Made by a program: the position numbers and the translations under genes. Below the pieces are notes generated by a model, which had not been told where the DNA came from, made no database searches, and worked only from the letters and a program-made list of their open reading frames with translations. DNA of 64,000 bases from CBDAPI01 sp964565865 (GTDB lineage: Bacteria; Acidobacteriota; UBA6911; RPQK01; CBDAPI01), in the NCBI GenBank assembly GCA_964565865.1, contig CAZMGM010000002.1:1-64000 (forward strand), given 5' to 3'. Within the stretch, counting starts at the first letter, position 1. The number at the start of each line of letters is the position of its first letter. Positions 58,201 to 64,000 of this stretch are shown here, in pieces.

Positions 58201-59367
58201 TTGAATAGGTCCGGAAAAAAAGTCTGTTTGCTCCTGGTGCTGGCAGTGAAAATCAGCACCGGATGTAACGAGACCGAGCACCCGGACACACTGCGACAGG
58301 TGGAAAAGGAGGGCTATACCTATTTCGGAGTTGCACCCTTTGAAGCACCTCTCCTCCACCAGGTTGAAACCGTGTTCGTGGGACCAGAGCCTGCACTGGC
58401 CAAGCAGATTTCCCAGAGAATTGGAGAAGAGTTGAAACTTCCTGAAGTGGAACCCTTCTGGATCCAGCGGGGCCACAGCGGACTCATCTCGGCCCTGCTC
58501 AATGATGAAGTGGACCTGGTGATCTCCGTCTTAGGAAAGACCCCTGCGCGTGAGCGTCAGGTAGACTTTTCAGAGACCTACTACACCTCTGAGCTGGTGG
58601 CTGTGATCAACCCGGTTCGCAACGACAAAATCCGCAGCAACAACCTGGCCCAGGCCAGGATCGGCGTCCGCGAGGGGACAGCGGGAGAGGAAATCGTCCG
58701 GGCCAAGTACCCCGAAGCCAAGATAGTCTCTATTGGGACTCTAGATGAAAGCATTCTTCAGCTTCGCAGCGGGGATGTCGACGTCGTGATCGACGACCGC
58801 ATCATGGCGGCGTACTCTTTGGCGACAATGACCGGAGTGTCTCACCTCGAAATCCTGCCCGATTTCATTGTCGCAAGCGTCGAGTGCGGTGTCGCTCTCA
58901 GAAAAGGGCAAGATCAACTGCTGCAACTCGTCAACGAGGCGATCCGGGAGTCCAGCCGTAAATACCAGGGCTGGATCGACGAGCAATTCAACCCAAAATT
59001 ATTGCGCAAGGTGATGGCCCGATACCAGACACGCCAGGACGAATTGAGACGGGCCAAGAGGCCCCGGCGCGTCTCGATCCGGATTTCCAAGAGCCGGTCC
59101 TCTGATTTTGACATCTATCGCGTGGCCAATCTCACCTATGTGCTTCGCAATACCAATGGCAAAACTTTCACGAGTTCCAAGATTGATTTCCAGGGCCGCA
59201 CCGGAGTCAGTTCGGTGACCATTCCACCCGGGACCTATAGCGTAACTATCACCAAATTCAATACTACTTTTGGAACGCTCGTGATCCGGCCCGAGGATCC
59301 GACGCGCATCACTGTAAACATCAGACTGCAGGCCAGTGGTCAGTTCACGATGAAACGTGATTCATAG
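58201..59367 (+). CDS. family-3 periplasmic solute-binding lipoprotein with extra C-terminal domain
   Basis: The start is placed at the TTG 58201, giving NRSGKKVCLLLVLAVKISTGC, a lipoprotein signal with the lipid-accepting Cys in STGC. Residues about 30-290 are a bacterial family-3 binding fold (YFGVAPFEAPLL, DLVISVLGKTPARERQVDFSETYY, ARIGVREGTAGEEI, GDVDVVIDDRIMAAY) as in polar amino-acid ABC systems or lytic-transglycosylase MltF. The last 100 residues form a separate beta-rich domain (RVSIRISKS...TIPPGTYSVTITK), of PEGA/carboxypeptidase-regulatory-like appearance. No ABC permease is adjacent, so it may act as a sensor or surface protein instead. The start is not certain. Confidence 0.8.
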   Translation: MNRSGKKVCLLLVLAVKISTGCNETEHPDTLRQVEKEGYTYFGVAPFEAPLLHQVETVFVGPEPALAKQISQRIGEELKLPEVEPFWIQRGHSGLISALLNDEVDLVISVLGKTPARERQVDFSETYYTSELVAVINPVRNDKIRSNNLAQARIGVREGTAGEEIVRAKYPEAKIVSIGTLDESILQLRSGDVDVVIDDRIMAAYSLATMTGVSHLEILPDFIVASVECGVALRKGQDQLLQLVNEAIRESSRKYQGWIDEQFNPKLLRKVMARYQTRQDELRRAKRPRRVSIRISKSRSSDFDIYRVANLTYVLRNTNGKTFTSSKIDFQGRTGVSSVTIPPGTYSVTITKFNTTFGTLVIRPEDPTRITVNIRLQASGQFTMKRDS

Positions 59368-59680
59368 CTGCATCTTCCCGCCCCGTTAAAGCAGTGAGAC
59401 CAGAACCGAATAGCCGCTTTCAGGACGGCGCTCAGCGGCGTGGGTGCCCAATTCTCCCTCGTCCCTTTTCGGCTTGGAACTTCGGCGGAGTATTTTCTGT
59501 GGGGTGCTGCCCACCAGATATTTACTGACACCGCCTCGTAGGCCTCAAGGTGGGCGGAAAGACATTGCCTGGCCCGCAAGGCCCCAGGAAATCAGTCAAG
59601 GAATCCCCGTCCAGCCCCCAAAGGGCGACAGAGAGAGCCAGTTTGACAACCATTATCTGGATTCTGGAGAGAAAACACAT
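59368..59680. other. intergenic stretch upstream of the ECF sigma operon
   Basis: No gene recognised. A TTGACA lies at 59643-59648 without a convincing -10 box. The final 30 bp lead into the sigma-E-like promoter described separately. The stretch is GC-rich and shows no strong hairpin with T-tract after the solute-binding gene. Confidence 0.4.
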
Positions 59681-59709
59681 GGAACTTAAACGGCCCAAAA
59701 TCAATCTAA
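59681..59709 (+). promoter_or_regulatory. ECF (sigma-E-like) promoter of the sigma/anti-sigma operon
   Basis: GGAACTT (59681-59687) is the classical -35 of sigma-E-type ECF factors, and TCTAA (59705-59709) fits the -10, 17 bp later, one base more than the usual spacing. It points to the sigma gene whose start lies just downstream, so autoregulation is likely. A motif match only. Confidence 0.65.
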
Positions 59710-59740
59710 TGAAGTGATCGCTAGAATAGAGTCGGCCAAA

Positions 59741-60394
59741 ATGACCCAGCTAATGACCTCGATCCATTCCGAGATACAAGTGTCCCAGGGCGAGGCCCTG
59801 GTGGTGCGTCTAAAAGAACGCGAAGAAAACGCTTTCGAGGAGGCATTCGAACTCTACAAGGATATGGTCTATTCGCTGGCCCTTAAACTCTTGAGTGACA
59901 AATCGGAGGCCTACGACGTCACCCAGGACGTTTTTTTAACTCTCTACAAACAGATCAGGCGTTTTCGCGGTGAATCCAGTCTCAAGACCTGGCTTTACCG
60001 GGTCACGTTGAATCAGGCAGCCAATCGCAATCGCTGGTGGCGGAGGCGTTTCAACAGCCGCTTCAGCTCCGTAAGCATAACCGGTGGTTTTGAGGAGCGG
60101 GCATCCATAGAGCCGATCAGCCAGGATCCCTCGTTGGATCGACAAATCCTGTCAATTGAAGCACGAAAATCCATCCAGGACGGTCTGGATGCTCTGCCTT
60201 TTGACCAGAGGGCTGCTGTAATCCTGAGAGATGTACAGCAGCTCACTTACGAGGAGATTGCTGCAACGATCGGGGTGTCCATGGGAACCGTCAAGTCACG
60301 TATTTCCAGAGGGAGAGAGAGGCTGCGCCGTGTTCTCCAACGTTACAAGCCCGGAGGTCAGACGTGTACTGTGAACAAATGTGCCACAAGCTGA
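59741..60394 (+). CDS. ECF RNA polymerase sigma factor
   Basis: The roughly 217-residue sigma factor has region 2 (AFEEAFELYKDMVYSLALKLLSDKSEAYDVTQDVFLTLYKQ in pieces, with RWWRR end) and region 4 (LPFDQRAAVILRDVQQLTYEEIAATIGVSMGTVKSRISRGRERLR in pieces). Region 3 is missing, as in ECF factors. I start at the ATG at 59741 because the promoter start site predicted from the ECF motif (about 59716) lies after the GTG at 59714. The following zinc-finger anti-sigma gene overlaps by 31 bp. It is probably of the RpoE-like stress type; the trigger is unknown. Confidence 0.93.
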   Translation: MTQLMTSIHSEIQVSQGEALVVRLKEREENAFEEAFELYKDMVYSLALKLLSDKSEAYDVTQDVFLTLYKQIRRFRGESSLKTWLYRVTLNQAANRNRWWRRRFNSRFSSVSITGGFEERASIEPISQDPSLDRQILSIEARKSIQDGLDALPFDQRAAVILRDVQQLTYEEIAATIGVSMGTVKSRISRGRERLRRVLQRYKPGGQTCTVNKCATS

Positions 60395-61080
60395 ACGAGT
60401 TTATCGATACCGAGCTTTCGGATTTTGAGAGGCAGGTCGTCCAGCGTCACCTCGACCACTGCCCAAAGTGCCGCCTGCGCCTGGGCGAGCTTGGACTTGT
60501 ACGCAATGCTCTTTCCATTCCTGTTCGCTTACCCGAGCGAAGCCGGCGAAGGATGCGACTCGCTTTGCTCTCGCAGGCTCACAGAAAGTGGTCGGACTAC
60601 CCGCTGGAGGTGTTGAACGGGTTCAGAAGTTTTCTAAGGGACCTGGATCGCAATGCAGCCTTGTTCCGACTCTCTGCATTGCCTCTCTCACTGGCAATGA
60701 TGGTACTGCTGGCTTCTCAGTTACCACAGCTTCATTCTCAAACCTGGACTTTTCAGGTCTATGCCAGCCAGCAGCCAGCTCCCTCGACTGCGAACCGACC
60801 ACCCGTACTCGTCCAAGGGCAGCAATCAGCCCAGAGTGTCAGCAAACTGGTCAACACGGCCTGGAGGATTCCCTACGAAGACTCGTTCTCCCTGATAGCT
60901 GAAGTTCGACCGGAGGGTAACGCCCGGATCGAGAATGTTCTGGAGTATCCTAAGACTATGGAGCTCCTGGAGGCTGTGGATCTCACGCTTCAGGAGAGCC
61001 ATTTCGAGAGGCCCTCCGGGATGTCGAATGCCTTTCTCATATACTCCTTTCAGAAGGTGGATGTTTACGGGGGGCTGTAG
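60364..61080 (+). CDS. membrane anti-sigma factor with zinc-finger N-terminus
   Basis: The 238-residue protein begins with a zf-HC2 anti-sigma motif (MCHKLNEFIDTELSDFERQVVQRHLDHCPKC, in parts; the HxxxCxxC ligands are in HLDHCPKC) that should bind the sigma factor. One transmembrane helix lies about residues 97-118 (LFRLSALPLSLAMMVLLASQ). The outside part ends in a roughly 70-residue segment (SLIAEVRPEGNARIENVLEYP...FLIYSFQKVDV) resembling the TonB C-terminal fold, which may sense envelope state. It starts at GTG 60364 or ATG 60379. Confidence 0.9.
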   Translation: MYCEQMCHKLNEFIDTELSDFERQVVQRHLDHCPKCRLRLGELGLVRNALSIPVRLPERSRRRMRLALLSQAHRKWSDYPLEVLNGFRSFLRDLDRNAALFRLSALPLSLAMMVLLASQLPQLHSQTWTFQVYASQQPAPSTANRPPVLVQGQQSAQSVSKLVNTAWRIPYEDSFSLIAEVRPEGNARIENVLEYPKTMELLEAVDLTLQESHFERPSGMSNAFLIYSFQKVDVYGGL

Positions 61081-61162
61081 GCGCCCCTAGATTCAGGGTT
61101 CCAGCACCTCGGACCTTCCTGGAAAGTGGATCCTTTCAAACACCAAAGGGTTTACCGGTTGC

Positions 61163-61229
61163 CGGTTACTGGTTCAAGGTTGAAAGTTCGTAGGACGTGA
61201 GGGAACAGGAAACAAGAAACCAGTAACCG
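61163..61229. repeat. 12-bp inverted repeat in the TTACCGGTTG repeat cluster
   Basis: CGGTTACTGGTT (61163-61174) and AACCAGTAACCG (61218-61229) are perfect reverse complements. The interval also holds TTTACCGGTTGCC and GGTTGAAAGTTC motifs shared with 27841-27900. It lies between the convergent anti-sigma and propeller genes and might act as a weak terminator hairpin. Confidence 0.6.
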
Positions 61230-61318
61230 TGGGAGCGGAGGCGAGAGCTCATGTGAAATGTGGAGCCTGGCTCACGGTTGACGGGCTGACATTCTACTCG
61301 GAACCTAGAATCCAGAAC

Positions 61319-63502
61319 CTATTGAATCGTGAGCTCGACGCTACCCGTTCCCAGATTCCCGACCGAGTCAACCACTCGTATCAACAGGCTGTGCCGGCCT
61401 TGGGCTAGGCCCTTGAGCTGGAACTCATAGGTCTCGGTCTCGCTGTCGGCCAGACCGTCTCTGGGATGGACAATCGACCAGCTGCCTCCGTCCACCGAGT
61501 ACTCGAGTTGATAGACGTCACTGGTGCGAGTCCTTGCCTCAATGTGGAGGCTGGCGGAATCGCTGGAGATTCGGGGCTCTCGAATTTCTACCACGGGAAG
61601 GTGATTGGCCACTGTGAAGGGCTTACTAACCATAGAATCTTCAAGAGACTGCGCGGTTGGATTGCTGATGCGATCCGAGGCCACGATCTTAAACGTGTAC
61701 ACACCGTCCGGCAAACTGGCTCCGTCCAGCGTGTAGTAGTTCTCTTCCCAACTCTTCCTTAACGCCCTCCAGGCCATCTCCCCCCGGGCCCGCAAATACA
61801 CATCGAAAACCAGGTCATCACCGTTCAGGTCGGTAGCCTTCCAGGAGACGCTCCTCGAAGCCGGCGTATAGACCTTTCGAGGCGGCACCGTGGGAGCTTG
61901 CTTCAAATTACGGATGCTCGGAGGAAGAGAGCGAAAATGAGAGTTGTCCGGGCCGCCCAAGGCGGCGTTCAGCTGATTGGACAGCAGGGGTTTCAGGAAG
62001 GCACTGCCCGGCGCATGAATCGAGATTTCGCTGATCTGCGGCGCTAGGTTCTTCTGCAGATAGCTCACTTCCACAGCATCGATGGCGTTGCGGTCTGAAA
62101 GAAGAGCGGTGGAAGCACTCGGGCTCGAGAAATCGACCCTCCACTGGAGATACCGGGCTGGTGGGCTCTGCACGGTGCTCCCAGTCGCATCACCTGCAGC
62201 TCCGGCCCAATCACTCCATGTGTTGTCCGGTCTCTCTGTGTTCCCTGATCGGGTTGAAAGTCTAATCCCCTCACCGGTCGATTTGGTCACCTGCCACCGG
62301 ATTCGCCCCCATATCGATGTCACACCTGCATCCAAAGCCTCTGACTCAAACGACCCCGAGCTGCCGGGATCGCGATCCAGCCGGTACAGCTTGCCGAGAT
62401 TACTGGTAGCCAGGATGATCCGATTGCGGGAAGCCAGGATCCGAGTAATCTGTTCGTCAGCCGTTTGCCCCAGCACCTTCTTCAGCCGTGCCGGTGTCAG
62501 GGAGAGCAGTCGTCCCTGGTGGCCGGTTCCCATTAGTACCTCTCCGTTCTGCCGAACCAGCAGGTCAAATACAGTCTGCTTATCCTGGCTGTAGAGCTTT
62601 TCAACCAGGCCCTCCCGGTTCACGCGATAGAGCTCAAGCTTCGCCCCCTTCCTAGTCCCTTCGATCCGTAGGGTTTCTTCGGCCTTATTGCTCATACTCT
62701 CGGGAGCAGTGGTCTTGGCTTGGACTTCGGTCGAGGCTTTAGCCGTAGTGGGGCTGCTGGAGATGCCCACGGCATAGACGTTGCCGTAGCGATCCGTATT
62801 GACGGCTCGGATCTCTTCGAGTTGCGAATCCAGGACAACAAACGGCTTCCCACTGCGACTGAGCTTCGTGAGCAAGCCTCCCGGAGAAGAACCAGCCAAA
62901 AGATTCCCTTCAGCATCCCAGGCAAGATCCACGATGTGTTGCTCGCGGCTGTCGTAAAAGACAGAGTGCCGTCCTCCCGCCCCTACTTTGAAGATTCGCC
63001 CCTCGGGCCCGGTGGCAACGAACAAGTTTCCTTCAGAATCGAGGATCAGGTCCCAGATATACTTCTCCTCGGGATCGAAAAACGTACTAACCGTGCCATC
63101 CGACCCAATCCGATAGACCTTTCCGTTGGGGGCGCTGGCAGCCAGAATCTCTCCGTTCGGTCGAACCGCCAGGCCGTGGACGCCGGGCTCTTCGAAGTCG
63201 GCAACCTCCATACCCTCGCCGTCTACGGTCATTCGAAACAGCTTTCCCTCACTTCCGGTCCCGGCCAACACGTTGCCCTGATGATCGACCGTCGCCGAAT
63301 AAATAAAGGCCTGGCCGGTATCGTACGCCAGGTTGATTTCGGGGGCCCTGACCAGCCGGCCATCGCTAGTGAGGCCGACGCTTCTGAAGGTTCCCTTCAA
63401 GAAGTCGTTCTGGGTTGAGGATCTCCAAAATAGGGGCTTGGATCCCAGCAACAGGGGTGGGCTAAACGCCAGGAGGAGGGTACAACAGGAAAGGAGGCGC
63501 AT
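61319..63502 (-). CDS. secreted beta-propeller-type protein with C-terminal beta domains
   Basis: The roughly 727-residue exported protein starts at ATG 63502 (MRLLSCCTLLLAFSPPLLLG signal peptide). Residues about 60-360 contain repeated four-stranded blades with the pattern DxxGNLFVATGPEGRIFKV, DPEEKYIWDLILDSEGNL and AWDAEGNLLAGSSPGG, giving a propeller like NHL/SMP-30 or WD40-type sensors. A middle part (SFESEALDAGVTSIWGRIRW) resembles a discoidin-like module. The end has fibronectin-type-III-like segments (FDVYLRARGEMAWRALRKSW, PDGVYTFKIVASDRISNP). No catalytic residues are evident; it may bind a surface polymer. It ends immediately after the S55-like gene and overlaps none of it. Confidence 0.75.
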   Translation of the reverse strand: MRLLSCCTLLLAFSPPLLLGSKPLFWRSSTQNDFLKGTFRSVGLTSDGRLVRAPEINLAYDTGQAFIYSATVDHQGNVLAGTGSEGKLFRMTVDGEGMEVADFEEPGVHGLAVRPNGEILAASAPNGKVYRIGSDGTVSTFFDPEEKYIWDLILDSEGNLFVATGPEGRIFKVGAGGRHSVFYDSREQHIVDLAWDAEGNLLAGSSPGGLLTKLSRSGKPFVVLDSQLEEIRAVNTDRYGNVYAVGISSSPTTAKASTEVQAKTTAPESMSNKAEETLRIEGTRKGAKLELYRVNREGLVEKLYSQDKQTVFDLLVRQNGEVLMGTGHQGRLLSLTPARLKKVLGQTADEQITRILASRNRIILATSNLGKLYRLDRDPGSSGSFESEALDAGVTSIWGRIRWQVTKSTGEGIRLSTRSGNTERPDNTWSDWAGAAGDATGSTVQSPPARYLQWRVDFSSPSASTALLSDRNAIDAVEVSYLQKNLAPQISEISIHAPGSAFLKPLLSNQLNAALGGPDNSHFRSLPPSIRNLKQAPTVPPRKVYTPASRSVSWKATDLNGDDLVFDVYLRARGEMAWRALRKSWEENYYTLDGASLPDGVYTFKIVASDRISNPTAQSLEDSMVSKPFTVANHLPVVEIREPRISSDSASLHIEARTRTSDVYQLEYSVDGGSWSIVHPRDGLADSETETYEFQLKGLAQGRHSLLIRVVDSVGNLGTGSVELTIQ

Positions 63503-63513
63503 GAGATCTGGAA

Positions 63514-64000
63514 TCAACCTTTCACCATCAGTTGAATGGTCTTGACCCCCTCCAGCACCAGATCGGTGGCGGCGAGCTCCCTTTCGAGAAAAACTACGTT
63601 CTCAAGGGGACGAGAGGCCCCACTGGTTCGTTCTGAACGATGGATCTCCAGCATCGAAGGGGGAAGTAGCGGCATTCCTTCTCCCGCAACCACCGACCCC
63701 GGCCGCCCTCTAAGAAGGCGCACGTAGATGCGATCGTTTCTCTTTAGGTTGTTGATCGCCCGAACCAGTTGATAAACCGTCTGTGGGATGGGCTGAGCCG
63801 CCTCCTTGGCAGCCGCAGTCCGGGTCAGTGAGATGCCCTCGCCCACCAGAACCTGCACCGGACCTTCTCTCAAATCCCGAGGGATCTTGAGGGAATAGTT
63901 CTGCAGCATCTGTCGACCGTTGTCTCGGCGCAGGACCAGTGTCAGCTTCACTTCTTCGCCAGGTTTCACTTTCTGTTTGTCTACCCAGACTTGCTCCAGC
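63514..64000 (-). CDS. partial protein: C-terminus of an S55/SpoIVB-like exported protein
   Basis: The frame is open to the right window edge, so the N-terminus is missing. The visible 162 residues contain LEQVWVDKQKVKPGEEVKLTLVLRR, KIPRDLREGPVQVLVGEGISLTR, QLVRAINNLKRNDRIYVRLLRGRPGSVVAGEGMPLLPPS and a last VLEGVKTIQLMVKG, given in pieces. This matches the C-terminal region of acidobacterial SpoIVB/S55-like proteins (family recollection). The frame upstream of the GTG at 63969 continues into the edge, so that GTG is not the true start. It lies 11 bp upstream of the propeller gene and is probably co-transcribed. Confidence 0.6.
   Translation of the reverse strand, partial: LEQVWVDKQKVKPGEEVKLTLVLRRDNGRQMLQNYSLKIPRDLREGPVQVLVGEGISLTRTAAAKEAAQPIPQTVYQLVRAINNLKRNDRIYVRLLRGRPGSVVAGEGMPLLPPSMLEIHRSERTSGASRPLENVVFLERELAATDLVLEGVKTIQLMVKG

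Noticed and set aside
1..64000. CRISPR array, prophage, plasmid origin or intact transposon
   Set aside because: No spaced direct repeat array, integrase, transposase, replication initiator or phage structural gene was found; only repeat remnants were seen.

Overview
The window looks like a chromosomal segment of an uncultured bacterium, most likely Acidobacteriota. It is probably a metagenome-derived contig, because a 10-N scaffold join sits inside ftsH. The placement is an inference from gene content: a Tes-like radical SAM protein of the membrane-spanning-lipid type, an S55/SpoIVB-like protein next to a secreted propeller protein, a lipoprotein PPIase paired with a SurA-like protein, and an ABHD18-like hydrolase. 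No rRNA or ribosomal marker was available to confirm it. Base composition is moderately GC-rich, genes are densely packed and mostly on the minus strand, and there is no intact mobile element, prophage or CRISPR array.

Layout. 0.2-5.4 kb (+): a cupin gene, a tiny signal-peptide ORF and a two-gene soluble formate dehydrogenase. Its catalytic subunit is read through an in-frame UGA (selenocysteine) followed by a SECIS hairpin. 5.4-6.3 kb: the decayed remnant of a GlcD-type FAD oxidase and a BlaI-type repressor. 6.3-18.5 kb (-): a long housekeeping array tilS-ftsH-folP-cdaA-cdaR/ybbR-rfaE2-mfd plus two parvulin PPIases. 18.6-20.5 kb: a CAU-anticodon tRNA, a solo IS-end-like repeat, carD with a clear promoter and terminator, and a 1-kb stretch without a recognisable gene that carries a terminator and a 12-bp inverted repeat. 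20.5-27.8 kb: ABHD18-like hydrolase, AI-2E transporter, M23 peptidase, CstA and ETF-QO. 27.9-36.8 kb (-): AddAB-type helicase-nuclease, a TPR protein and a GntP permease. 37.3-51.9 kb (-): a continuous protein-quality-control, transcription-termination and tryptophan block tig-clpP-clpX-lon-engB-rho-[leader/terminator]-trpE-G-D-C-F-B-A. 52-57.1 kb: a small protein, CysQ-like phosphatase, Asd, pterin dehydratase and the Tes-like radical SAM enzyme. 57.4-64 kb: NfuA-type Fe-S carrier, a family-3 binding lipoprotein, an ECF sigma/anti-sigma pair with a sigma-E-like promoter, a secreted propeller protein and the end of an S55-like protein cut by the window edge.

How the genes work together. Formate oxidation passes electrons through the fused NuoE/NuoF subunit to NAD+. 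CdaA makes c-di-AMP and the adjacent YbbR-domain protein is its usual regulator. Mfd, AddAB and CarD serve DNA repair and transcription. Trigger factor, ClpXP, Lon and FtsH form the proteostasis set, with two extracytoplasmic PPIases for envelope proteins. The seven trp genes form one complete operon converting chorismate to tryptophan.

Most interesting points: a candidate trp attenuator (short Trp-codon leader peptide, mutually exclusive hairpins and a terminator ending 14 nt before trpE); the Tes/MSS-like radical SAM protein; the selenocysteine formate dehydrogenase; a dispersed palindromic CTAGCAG repeat family between genes; and the demonstration that the ftsH frameshift is a scaffolding artefact caused by a duplicated 6-bp overlap.
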